Positions 35,174-43,274 of a DNA stretch of 64,000 bases are shown piece by piece. Source of the stretch: RHLJ01 sp040222455 (GTDB taxonomy: Bacteria; Bacteroidota; Rhodothermia; Balneolales; Balneolaceae); assembly GCA_040222455.1 (NCBI GenBank), contig JAVKDD010000008.1, positions 186,001-250,000 of the forward strand. The letters run 5' to 3'. The translations under genes were made by a program, and so were the position numbers. How positions within the stretch are numbered: position 1 is the first letter of the stretch; each line of letters opens with the position of its first letter. The notes under the pieces are model-generated. The model was not told where the DNA came from, did no database searches, and saw only the letters and a program-made list of their open reading frames with translations.

Positions 35174-36534
35174 TCATCTGTATTCAGTATAATCCGCATT
35201 GTTGTACCTACTCCAAGTTCCGATTTCAACACAAAGACTTTTCCCGAATGATATTCTTCAATAATCCTTTTGGTTAAGCTTAATCCTAGTCCCCAACCTC
35301 TTTTTTTGGTACTAAAACCTGGTCTAAAAACCGTTTTAAATTGATTTGTCTCAATTCCTGAGCCAGAATCCTCAATATCAATAATTACTTCGTTTCCTTT
35401 TAAAACCGATTTTATCGAGATGAAAGCATTTTTGTCTTTAGTATTTAAAGCATCCATGGCATTTTTAACCAGATTTTCAATTGCCCACTGAAATAGGTCT
35501 GGATTCATCTTTACTTTAGCTTCTGCCATTAAAGACTTACGAACCTCTACAGCCTTACCCAATTTTGGAAGCCTTCGCTCCATATAGCTAACCACTTCGT
35601 CTAAGTTTGGTTTTATATCCATTGTGGTAAGTTCTGGGGATGAGCCAATTTTACCGAATCGCTCTGCAACGCCACTTAGTCGTTGAACGTCGTTTTCTAT
35701 TTCTTGGATGATCTTATTCGCTTCTACATTATCTTCAAATTCGTCTTTAAAAAGATGAATCCACCCATATAAGCTCGAAATAGGTGTGCCTAATTGATGA
35801 GCTGCCTCTTTAGCCATTCCAACCCAAAGATTTGATTGTTCCGTTCTGGTAATACTTTTATAAGTGGTATACCCGATGCCAAGCAACAAACTCAAAATCA
35901 TCATTTGGATATATGGAAAATATCGAAGTAGACGAACCGTAGGACTTTCCCCATAGTATACAAATTGCGCAATTCGGGTATTCTCGTCACCAATTATAAT
36001 CTTAATAGGAGGGTTTGTAGCCTTTAACCGTTCTACAAGTTTTATTCGTTTCTCTTCTGTATTTATATCTTTTGAGACAACGTTTTTAAACCCATATTCC
36101 ACTTCTAAAATTATAGAATCAGGGTTTTCAGGATCTAAGGAACTGAATACATATTCTAGAGGAACATCGTTTGAGTCAACTAAAACGGCTGGTACTTTAA
36201 ACCGTTCTCCATCGTCTAGAATAAACTCATCGGTAACAAAATCCTGTGAACTTCTAAGGCTTTCAACTTCATATAGCTTTTCAATTATACTGTCAGGAAC
36301 AGATTCCTTTTGCTGAAGTTCGGCAGCTATCTGCAATAACTTTGAACTTGCCTGTTCATGAACCGGAAGCGAGTTGAATTCTAATGCCTTTGCCCAAAGC
36401 TCAACACTTATCCTTTCCTGCTCCAAGATTTTTCCTACCAAATAGTTGTTATACACTAAGGAGGCTGCACCTAGTAAAAGCAGAAAAATGATTAGCAGTA
36501 ATTTTATCCAGCCAGATTGGGCGAAAAGATTCAT
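35170..36534 (-). CDS. sensor histidine kinase
   Basis: A 454-residue membrane kinase. Two membrane segments (LLLIIFLLLLGAASLVYNNYL near the start and MMILSLLLGIGYTTY, ~residues 210-225) enclose a ~190-residue periplasmic sensor. The H-box is MAKEAAHQLGTPISSLYGWI (phospho-His in AAHQLGTP). The ATPase part shows NLVKNAMDAL (N-box), IDIEDSGSGIE (G1) and GWGLGLSLTKRI (G2). No response regulator is adjacent, so it is an orphan kinase here. Its stop overlaps the sigma factor's. Confidence 0.93.
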   Translation of the reverse strand: MNLFAQSGWIKLLLIIFLLLLGAASLVYNNYLVGKILEQERISVELWAKALEFNSLPVHEQASSKLLQIAAELQQKESVPDSIIEKLYEVESLRSSQDFVTDEFILDDGERFKVPAVLVDSNDVPLEYVFSSLDPENPDSIILEVEYGFKNVVSKDINTEEKRIKLVERLKATNPPIKIIIGDENTRIAQFVYYGESPTVRLLRYFPYIQMMILSLLLGIGYTTYKSITRTEQSNLWVGMAKEAAHQLGTPISSLYGWIHLFKDEFEDNVEANKIIQEIENDVQRLSGVAERFGKIGSSPELTTMDIKPNLDEVVSYMERRLPKLGKAVEVRKSLMAEAKVKMNPDLFQWAIENLVKNAMDALNTKDKNAFISIKSVLKGNEVIIDIEDSGSGIETNQFKTVFRPGFSTKKRGWGLGLSLTKRIIEEYHSGKVFVLKSELGVGTTMRIILNTDD

Positions 36535-36670
36535 AGGTACACTTTTTTATTGGTTGGAATATAGGAATGTGAGGGGAAGGTCTAAATAAAAGTTAGTGAG
36601 GATTCTTTTATTTATTTTTGTAATTCAAAGGTGAAGTCACCTTTCACGTTTTATGTCCATGGAAGTTAGA

Positions 36671-36730
36671 GCCTGCTTATCGGCAGACAGGCTTCTAAAC
36701 TGCATTCCGAACTAGACGTTCGGAACGAGG
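36671..36730. repeat. palindromic repeat module (C) at locus 1
   Basis: Contains GCCTG...CAGGC (36671-36692) and the 40-bp module at 36691-36730, whose core is TTCCGAAC-TAGAC-GTTCGGAA. The same 40 bp recurs at 37827-37866 with two mismatches. An 18-base stretch (36680-36697) also recurs in inverse orientation at 55439-55456. The gap of 560 bases (36535-37094) has no convincing gene; it is repeat-derived. Confidence 0.8.
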
Positions 36731-36847
36731 TTAAATTGTTCGAAAAGAAGGAAGGAAGGGCAAGATTCAGAAGATCACTTCTCCACCAGCTGGCGGATCG
36801 TGAATGGAAACATTTGCGCGGAGCGAATGCGACAACGCAATCCCCCG

Positions 36848-37010
36848 TGATCTTTCAAGTTTGTAACTTGAATGATATTGAAAAGAAAGGCTCCTGACTT
36901 CCATAATCTAGTGGCTAATTTACAGGAACTAAGCCTTAATGTAAGTCAGAGACTTGCTAATCTTCTAGTTTTAAGTCACCGCATTCGCTACAGACTTAAA
37001 ATATCTTGGG
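36848..37010 (+). repeat. 164-bp multi-hairpin repeat, copy A
   Basis: Nearly identical to 37662-37825: by eye three substitutions and one indel. The unit is a chain of short inverted repeats, including TTCAAGT-TTGTA-ACTTGAA and TTAAGTC...GACTTAA. In this copy the GGAAG/CTTCC hairpin carries one change that breaks a pair. No gene is credible within it. Confidence 0.9.
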
Positions 37011-37094
37011 CGGTCTTTTAAAACCATTCAATAACTGCCAGAAGCATTTGTCCATTACCATAGTATACTTTGAGTATCAAATACTACTTATTTT

Positions 37095-37517
37095 TTAGTT
37101 TTCTCTTTGTTTGATTTTTATCACAAATGATTCTACTACCTTTAAATTGATTGTATCTGACGGGTTAACAACTTCTACTGAACCACTAAAGAGTACTACT
37201 TCTCCAACAAAACCGTTAAGATCATTTTCTTTTGATCGCCATCTTATTTTATTTCCATCTAATACACCATTAACAGGTAATGTCCTGTCAGAACCTAAAT
37301 TCCAATTAAATTTAAATCTTTCGTCTAGGCTATCGCTAATTAAGCAATGAATAGTAAGAGTATCACCCACAATGAGTGTATCAGGGCTAAAATTTATACT
37401 CAAAATAGTTGTTTGAAAAATTGGTTCGGGATCTCCTGCTGAACCAGGGAAAGAAATGTCACATCCAGATAGCAATAATACGAGAAAAAAAATATTTAAA
37501 AGTTTAATCTTATACAT
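37095..37517 (-). CDS. hypothetical lipoprotein flanked by repeats
   Basis: A 140-residue protein not recognised. It has a signal peptide and lipobox (IFFLVLLLSGCD), so it is probably lipid-anchored in a membrane. The mature part is rich in beta-strand patterns (SINFSPDTLIVGDTLTIHCL, GEVVLFSGSVEVVNPSDTIN) reminiscent of Ig-like or PKD-type folds, but no family can be assigned. It sits between two direct copies of a palindromic repeat and is the only gene there, which may mark a mobile or recently inserted segment. Real as a gene by composition; function unknown. Confidence 0.65.
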   Translation of the reverse strand: MYKIKLLNIFFLVLLLSGCDISFPGSAGDPEPIFQTTILSINFSPDTLIVGDTLTIHCLISDSLDERFKFNWNLGSDRTLPVNGVLDGNKIRWRSKENDLNGFVGEVVLFSGSVEVVNPSDTINLKVVESFVIKIKQREN

Positions 37518-37661
37518 GATTTAATCATTTTCTCCACGATAGATGCTCCAATGAAGTTGTCGCTAATTTTTGAAGATATTATTAAGAACCATATAATTTT
37601 CAGTGGGTTTATCCACCCAGTCTGGATTCGAGTCTGTAATACTGAAAGTATAATCCTCGCA

Positions 37662-37825
37662 TGATCTTTCAAGTTTGTAACTTGAATGATATTGAAAAGG
37701 AAGGCTCCTGACTTCCATAATCTAGTGGCTAATTTACAGGAACTAAGCCTTAATGCAAGTCAGAGACTTGCTAATCTTCTAGTTTTAAGTCACCGCATTC
37801 GCTACAGACTTAATATATCTTTGGG
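37662..37825 (+). repeat. 164-bp multi-hairpin repeat, copy B
   Basis: The better-preserved copy. Perfect inverted repeats in order: TTCAAGT/ACTTGAA (37668-37686), GGAAG/CTTCC (37699-37716), GCAAGTC/GACTTGC (37755-37771) and TTAAGTC/GACTTAA (37785-37813). Three stems share an AAGTC/GACTT or AAGT/ACTT core. An open frame crosses it (37686-37892) but looks repeat-derived. Confidence 0.9.
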
Positions 37826-37826
37826 A

Positions 37827-37866
37827 GCTTCTAGACTGCATTCCGAACGAGACGTTCGGAACGAGG
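37827..37866. repeat. palindromic repeat module (C') at locus 2
   Basis: A 40-bp near copy of 36691-36730, with core TTCCGAAC-GAGAC-GTTCGGAA, here a perfect 8-bp inverted repeat. It directly follows copy B, whereas module C precedes copy A. So the two module types are swapped between the loci. Confidence 0.8.
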
Positions 37867-37892
37867 GTAACGAGTTTAAGGGAACTCCCTAA

Positions 37893-37927
37893 ACAAAAAA
37901 CCCTGCTTCAAAAAATGAGCAGGGTTT
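37893..37927 (-). terminator. terminator of tig-clpP-clpX
   Basis: AAACCCTGCT and AGCAGGGTTT form a 10-bp perfect stem between 37898 and 37927, followed on the minus strand by T residues (TTTTTTG). It lies seven bases beyond the clpX stop. Strong intrinsic terminator. Confidence 0.9.
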
Positions 37928-37933
37928 ATAAAA

Positions 37934-39187
37934 TTAGGCAGAAGCTTTTTGTTTTTCGTAGACTGGAGGTGCTTTTTTCTCGATCGTATCTTTTGTGATT
38001 ACACACCGTGCTACGTTTTTCATTGAAGGAAGCGTAAACATGATGTCCAGCATTGCCCCTTCCATTATAGATCGTAATCCTCGGGCGCCGGTTTTACGTG
38101 CTTTGGCTTTTTGTACAATTGATCGAAGGGCTTCATCTTCAAAATCCAACTCAACTCCTTCCATTTTGAACAGCTTTTTGTACTGCTTAATGATGGCATT
38201 TTTTGGTGTTTGAAGAATATCTAGAAGAGCTTCATCAGAAAGTTCATGAAGGCCACAAACAACAGGTAAACGTCCAATAAGTTCCGGTATCAGCCCAAAG
38301 CGTTGTAAATCTTCAGGCTCGATATAGGTAAAAATTGCAGGGTCATCTTTATCAAACTTTACCTGCTCTCTAGTTGTAAATCCCATCGAACTAGTTGATA
38401 GTCGGCGAGATATGATTTCTTCTAATCCTGCAAATGCTCCACCACAAATAAATAAAATGTTAGAGGTATCAAGCTGAATAAAACTTTGCTCAGGATGCTT
38501 TCTTCCTCCTTTAGGCGGAATATTTGCCACGGTTCCTTCCAAAATCTTAAGTAATGCCTGCTGTACTCCTTCTCCACTTACATCTCTTGTTATAGAAGGA
38601 TTATCACTTTTGCGCGCTACTTTATCAACTTCGTCAATGTAAACGATTCCTCTCTTTGCACGTTCTACATCATAGTCTGCTGCTTGAAGGAGATTGCTTA
38701 AAATACTTTCTACATCTTCACCTACATAGCCTGCTTCAGTTAATACCGTTGCATCCGCAATGGTGAAGGGAACATCAATCACTTTGGCAAGTGTTCGGGC
38801 GAGCAAGGTTTTTCCGCTACCCGTAGGACCGAGTAATGCAATGTTACTTTTCTCGATCAGGGTGTCGTCAAACTCTAGGCTTTCGTTGCTAATTCGTTTG
38901 TAATGATTATAAACGGCAACAGAAAGAGTTTTCTTGGCCTGCTCCTGTCCAATTACATACTCATCCAGTTTTGCTTTGATCTCAACCGGTTTGAGCATGG
39001 GTTTATACGACTTTTCACGTCTTCTGGCTAGCGAGGCAAGGTCGCTTTTGATAATACTTGAAGCATCTTCAACACAACGATCGCATACATAAACCCCAGG
39101 GCCTGCCACCATACTGTTTACTTCCAGACTAGATCGCCCGCAAAACGAACAGTTTACGATATCGTTATTTTTTTCGTTCTCGCTCAT
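37934..39187 (-). CDS. clpX: ATP-dependent Clp protease ATP-binding subunit ClpX
   Basis: Hexameric AAA+ unfoldase that feeds proteins to ClpP. Residues ~14-42 form the C4 zinc-binding domain (CSFCGRSS...VCDRCVED), which binds adaptors. The AAA+ core has LDEYVIGQEQAKKTLSVAVY, Walker A LLGPTGSGKTLLAR and Walker B GIVYIDEVDKVAR. The pore loop is in AGYVGEDVES; the ClpP-binding loop (LIGRLPVV) follows. 417 residues is typical. Third gene of tig-clpP-clpX, 26 bases after clpP. Confidence 0.97.
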   Translation of the reverse strand: MSENEKNNDIVNCSFCGRSSLEVNSMVAGPGVYVCDRCVEDASSIIKSDLASLARRREKSYKPMLKPVEIKAKLDEYVIGQEQAKKTLSVAVYNHYKRISNESLEFDDTLIEKSNIALLGPTGSGKTLLARTLAKVIDVPFTIADATVLTEAGYVGEDVESILSNLLQAADYDVERAKRGIVYIDEVDKVARKSDNPSITRDVSGEGVQQALLKILEGTVANIPPKGGRKHPEQSFIQLDTSNILFICGGAFAGLEEIISRRLSTSSMGFTTREQVKFDKDDPAIFTYIEPEDLQRFGLIPELIGRLPVVCGLHELSDEALLDILQTPKNAIIKQYKKLFKMEGVELDFEDEALRSIVQKAKARKTGARGLRSIMEGAMLDIMFTLPSMKNVARCVITKDTIEKKAPPVYEKQKASA

Positions 39188-39213
39188 CCCTGATAAATCT
39201 AATAAAATTCTGG

Positions 39214-39867
39214 CTATTTCGCAGTTTCTGCTCTTGCAATCACATTATCGACCAAACCGTATTTTTTTGCTTCTTCTGAGCTCATCCAATTGTTACGATC
39301 AGAGTCGTTTAAAATATCTTCTAATGTTTTTCCAGCGTGATCTGCTATGATCTGGCTTAGCTGTTTTTTGGTTCGGAGAATCTCACGAGCTTCAATTTCT
39401 ATATCACTTGCCTGACCCTGAACTCCACCAAGTGGTTGATGGATCATTACTTTGGCATTTGGTAAACAATTTCTTTTTCCTGCAGTACCTGCTGTAAGTA
39501 AAACTGCGCCCATACTTGCTGCCATTCCCATACATGTAGTTGCAACATCACACTTTATGTGTTGCATGGTATCATAAATGGCTAAACCGGAAGAAACAAC
39601 TCCACCAGGGCTATTTATGTATAGATTGATATCTTTTTCAGGATCTTCCGATTCTAGGAATAGTAGCTGGGCTACAATCGTACTAGCAACCACATCATTA
39701 ATTGCGCTTCCTAAAATGATAATTCGATCTTTAAGTAATCGAGAATAAATATCATAGGCTCGCTCGCCTCTGCTGGTAGTTTCAATAACCATAGGTACGA
39801 GATTACTCTCGATGGCATGGTTTGTTGATTCAAATAAAGGCTGTTCGAAAATAGGTTGCTTTATCAT
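39214..39867 (-). CDS. clpP: ATP-dependent Clp protease proteolytic subunit
   Basis: Serine protease forming a double-heptamer chamber, capped by ClpX. Catalytic Ser in CMGMAASMGAVLL, His in VMIHQPLGGVQGQA, and Asp in the later DNWMSSEEAKKYG region (the DRNNWMS block). DRIIILGSAINDVVAS is the conserved N-terminal segment. 217 residues with a short processed N-terminus. Part of tig-clpP-clpX, 14 bases after tig. Confidence 0.97.
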   Translation of the reverse strand: MIKQPIFEQPLFESTNHAIESNLVPMVIETTSRGERAYDIYSRLLKDRIIILGSAINDVVASTIVAQLLFLESEDPEKDINLYINSPGGVVSSGLAIYDTMQHIKCDVATTCMGMAASMGAVLLTAGTAGKRNCLPNAKVMIHQPLGGVQGQASDIEIEAREILRTKKQLSQIIADHAGKTLEDILNDSDRNNWMSSEEAKKYGLVDNVIARAETAK

Positions 39868-39881
39868 GGCGGTACTATAAA

Positions 39882-41159
39882 TTATTTCTTTTTAGTTGAC
39901 TTCTTTTCCTGATACTTACGATACGCATCTTTATCTAACTCTGCTATTTTTACCTCGTCCTGAAGCTTTTCGTATACTTTATTCTCTCTGATACTGCCTC
40001 TTAGAGATTCTAACAAGTTCGGGTTTTGAGCATAGTATCCTTTAAGTTGATCTACTGTAGCTCCATAACGTGCCGCTTCAATAGAAATAAACTCGTCAAT
40101 ATCTTCGGGTTTTATTTCGATATCTTCAAATGTTTCTTGAAGCTTTTGGCTGATAAAATACCATTTAGCTTCTCTCTTGCCTTGCTCGGTCATTTCTTCT
40201 CTGTATGCCAACTCGTCAAAATTTTCTGGGAGCTTATCGCCATACTGTTGCTTCAATTGATCAACATAAGAACTCTTCACTTGCTCAACAAAAGCATCGG
40301 GAACTTCAAATTCATGTGCATCAACTAGTGCTTCCACTACCTCGTTTTTAAACAAGTCGTCTGCAGACTGGTCGTAGTATTGTTGCATTCTGCTTTTAAT
40401 AAAACTCTTGAACTCATCTTCTGTTGATGCTTCACCATTGCTATTCTTTTTGATGAATTCTTCACTAAGCTCAACCTTAATTGGTTTTTGAACTTTCTTA
40501 ATTGTGATTTTCAAATCATCTTCATGATCGCCATGTGGGATGCTCATATCAACTACATCGCCAATTTTATGACCTTTCAAAGCTTTGAGAAAATCTGCAC
40601 TTCCCTCTTCTCTTAAATCCAGCGTTTGATCTTCGTCAACATCGCCATGATTTACTGATTCTACATCAACAATCACTTTAACGTCTTTTGAAACTTTCAC
40701 GTCAACATCTTCCCAATCGCCTTGGCGCTCAAGCGTACGCTCGATCTCTTCTTTAACCTCAGCGTCGGTAACATCGTGAACCATTTTGTTCACTTTAATT
40801 TTCTTGAGATCGGTAAGTTCAACTTCTGGCTTTGCCCCAATTTTGAAAACAACTTCTAACTCATCATTCTCCCATTGGAAATCGATCATTTGAGTTTCTC
40901 CAACAGGATTATGCTCTTCAACAATATCCTTCTCAAATACTTCTTGAATGTGTTTGTTGATTTCTTCGATTTCGATATCATTACCAAATCGCTTACGCAC
41001 TATAGAAAGGGGCACGCGTCCCGGGCGAAATCCCGGCATGGTAATCTGACCTTGATACTTCTTAAGTGCTTTATCAAATTTAGGTTGTAGTTCTTGTCGG
41101 TTAGCTTTTAAAGTTACTTCTTTGTCTACAGAAGTAATTTCTTTCACAGAAATGTTCAC
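39882..41159 (-). CDS. tig: trigger factor (ribosome-associated chaperone)
   Basis: Binds nascent chains at the ribosomal exit tunnel. The N-terminal ribosome-binding domain carries the signature in MPGFRPGRVPLSIVRKRFGN (~residues 42-61), the central FKBP-like domain follows (LREEGSADFLKALKGHKIGD), and a long helical C-terminal domain completes the 425 residues. It ends in a Lys-rich tail. First gene of the tig-clpP-clpX operon, coupling folding with ClpXP degradation. Confidence 0.93.
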   Translation of the reverse strand: MNISVKEITSVDKEVTLKANRQELQPKFDKALKKYQGQITMPGFRPGRVPLSIVRKRFGNDIEIEEINKHIQEVFEKDIVEEHNPVGETQMIDFQWENDELEVVFKIGAKPEVELTDLKKIKVNKMVHDVTDAEVKEEIERTLERQGDWEDVDVKVSKDVKVIVDVESVNHGDVDEDQTLDLREEGSADFLKALKGHKIGDVVDMSIPHGDHEDDLKITIKKVQKPIKVELSEEFIKKNSNGEASTEDEFKSFIKSRMQQYYDQSADDLFKNEVVEALVDAHEFEVPDAFVEQVKSSYVDQLKQQYGDKLPENFDELAYREEMTEQGKREAKWYFISQKLQETFEDIEIKPEDIDEFISIEAARYGATVDQLKGYYAQNPNLLESLRGSIRENKVYEKLQDEVKIAELDKDAYRKYQEKKSTKKK

Positions 41160-41221
41160 GAATGCTCCGCTATGTTTTGTGGATTCAATAAATAAAAAAC
41201 AGGATAGTTTGGAAAGGAAAG

Positions 41222-41305
41222 TACGAGAGGGGGGACTCGAACCCCCACGCCGGTTAAAGCACTAGATCCTAAATCTAGCGTGTCTACCAATTCCACCACT
41301 CTCGC
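41222..41305 (-). tRNA. tRNA-Leu (anticodon TAG)
   Basis: Minus-strand cloverleaf of 84 bases. The acceptor stem GCGAGAG pairs with CTCTCGT with a G-U first pair; anticodon stem CTAGA/TCTAG with loop TTTAGGA gives TAG; T arm GGGGG-TTCGAGT-CCCCC. A class II long variable arm lies between. CCA not encoded. Located upstream of tig on the same strand. Confidence 0.92.
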
Positions 41306-41388
41306 AAATTTCAGAGCTTGCAAATTTAAGGTTTATTGAATTTAAAATCCATACGTTTCACTCAAATTATTCTGCTTCTCAATCACAT

Positions 41389-41396
41389 TAACTTTG
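41389..41396 (+). promoter_or_regulatory. -7 element TAACTTTG upstream of cutA
   Basis: An exact TAnnTTTG match 38 bases before the cutA ATG. No convincing TTG at -33. Confidence 0.4.
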
Positions 41397-41433
41397 GTAT
41401 TTTCAAGTTCACACTTTTATCCTTTAGAAAACC

Positions 41434-41760
41434 ATGTATTACAACCTTAGATATATCCACATTACTACTTCCAATAAAGAAGAAGCAAGGAAAATAGGCA
41501 GGGTTTTAGTTGAAGAGCGCCTAGCTGCTTGTGTTAATATTTTGGACGGAATGGAATCTATTTACCGCTGGAAAGGAAAAATTGAAGAAGCCCATGAAAC
41601 GGTATTAATTGCTAAAACGAATTACTCAAAAGTACGATCACTTACTAACCGGGTAAAAGAGCTTCACAGTTACGACTGCCCTTGTATTGTTTCTTTGACA
41701 ATTACAGAAGATGAGGGGAATAAAGAATATCTGGATTGGTTACTTCAAGAATCTCGATAG
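41434..41760 (+). CDS. cutA: divalent cation tolerance protein CutA
   Basis: A 108-residue protein of the CutA family, small trimeric ferredoxin-like proteins linked to divalent-cation tolerance. Conserved parts are IHITTSNKEEARKIGRVLVE, LAACVNILDGMESIYRWKGK and IEEAHETVLIAKT. Length is typical. Molecular role in bacteria remains loosely defined. Monocistronic, convergent with the sugar symporter gene. Confidence 0.93.
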   Translation: MYYNLRYIHITTSNKEEARKIGRVLVEERLAACVNILDGMESIYRWKGKIEEAHETVLIAKTNYSKVRSLTNRVKELHSYDCPCIVSLTITEDEGNKEYLDWLLQESR

Positions 41761-41839
41761 ATTTAACTGAGCAGCCAAACTTTTTTCCTTACCCAATCGA
41801 TACGCTGAAAAAATTAATTTTTTTTGTATCTAAGATTGT

Positions 41840-43243
41840 CTACTGCGCATTTGTTACTACTCTTCGAGCGATTAAATCTGCTTCTATTTCTTTCATTTTC
41901 TCGTTGGTAAGCGGATAGAAAAGCATGATCACATAACAAGTAACACCAAATACAGCGGGGATTATACTCACCAACATCAGTATTCCACTTATCGAATCTG
42001 TGGATTGGATTTGCCCAGACTCAAATCCATATGCTGAAAGAACCCATCCAGTGATTGCACCACCAAGTGCGACTCCAAGTTTTAATGCAAATAATGAAGC
42101 AGCCATAATAAGTCCCGTTGCTCTGCGTCCGAATTTCCATTCTCCATAATCTGCTGTGTCAGTATACATCGCCCATTGTAGAACCGCCACAGGTCCTAAT
42201 AAAAAGCCAGCGAATATGTTAACTAGATAAATTAAACCAACCTGTTCTTTATCTAAAAAGAAGAATGCTATACTTAGAAGTGCGGCTAAACCTAAAAACC
42301 ATCCATAAGTTTTTTTCTTATCAAACAGCTTACTTATAGAATTTGTTAGAATAGCACCTGCAAGAGTTGCTAAAGCTCCGGATGTAAGAAAGTAATTTAA
42401 CCCAAGTTCTATAGTAGATCCGAATAAAACAATAGAATGATCACCAATATAATAGTTTACATAAAAAGCGAAAGACCCACCTCTAATCACCAAGAAAGTA
42501 AGCTGAAAGATGGTTGACAATCCAATTAATACCCAAGGACCATTTGCGAATAAATCCTTTCCATCTTTTTTAAAATCTATCTCCTGATTTTTAGGTGGAA
42601 GTACCCGTTCTTTGGTTGTAAAAAATGCAACCAAAAATAATACTGCTGCAATTGCTCCATACAGTCCCATTGTCCACATCCAACCTATTTGTTTACTAGC
42701 GATATCATCTCCACCGCCAAAAAAATCAACAAGTGGTTCAGTGAACCCTGTTACAATTAACAAGCCACAGTAAGCTGCTACAAAGCGATAAGAGGAAACA
42801 ACTGTCCGTTCCTCCGCATTTGGAGTTATCACACCCATAAGTGCTGCATAGGGAACATTGATCATGGTATACATTATCATCATCAATGTGTAAGTGATGT
42901 AAGCATAAGCGACTTTTCCAGCATTACTAAAGTCTGGAGTCAAAAACATGAAGAAGCCAAGGACCCCAAAAGGAATGGCTAACCAAAGCAAATACGGTCT
43001 GAATTTACCATATTTGGTTTGAGTCCGATCTGCGATCATTCCCATTAAAGGATCATTTACCGCATCGAATATTCGAGTAACTAAAAACATAGTTCCGGCA
43101 ACAGCTGCGGGCAAACCGAAAATATCTGTGTAGAAGAAAAGCAGATAAACAATGAATGTTTGAAAGAACAAGTTGGAGGCAGCATCACCTGCACTATAGC
43201 CTATTTTTTCAATAAAGGGGACCTGTTTTCCATTTAAACTCAT
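41840..43243 (-). CDS. GPH-type sugar:cation symporter (MFS)
   Basis: A 467-residue, 12-TM transporter of the glycoside-pentoside-hexuronide family. The N-terminus FIEKIGYSAGDAASNLFFQT and FFYTDIFGLPAAVAGTMFLV are typical, followed by DAVNDPLMGMIADRTQTKYGKFRPYLLW, the family loop signature (shown in parts: DPLMGMIADR, KYGKFRPYL). The last gene of the xylan operon, 31 bases after the GH3 gene, so import of xylose or short xylo-oligosaccharides is likely. Specificity is inferred from context. Confidence 0.9.
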   Translation of the reverse strand: MSLNGKQVPFIEKIGYSAGDAASNLFFQTFIVYLLFFYTDIFGLPAAVAGTMFLVTRIFDAVNDPLMGMIADRTQTKYGKFRPYLLWLAIPFGVLGFFMFLTPDFSNAGKVAYAYITYTLMMIMYTMINVPYAALMGVITPNAEERTVVSSYRFVAAYCGLLIVTGFTEPLVDFFGGGDDIASKQIGWMWTMGLYGAIAAVLFLVAFFTTKERVLPPKNQEIDFKKDGKDLFANGPWVLIGLSTIFQLTFLVIRGGSFAFYVNYYIGDHSIVLFGSTIELGLNYFLTSGALATLAGAILTNSISKLFDKKKTYGWFLGLAALLSIAFFFLDKEQVGLIYLVNIFAGFLLGPVAVLQWAMYTDTADYGEWKFGRRATGLIMAASLFALKLGVALGGAITGWVLSAYGFESGQIQSTDSISGILMLVSIIPAVFGVTCYVIMLFYPLTNEKMKEIEADLIARRVVTNAQ

Positions 43244-43274
43244 AGTTCCTGCCTTTGGGTTTTTAGAATACTTT

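Noticed and set aside
37686..37892. 68-codon open frame across repeat copy B
   Set aside because: It runs through the palindrome chain; copy A carries an indel in the same region. Best explained as repeat sequence.
36535..37933. CRISPR-like array in the repeat region
   Set aside because: There are only two long copies, each made of palindromes, with no short regular repeat-spacer pattern and no cas genes nearby.
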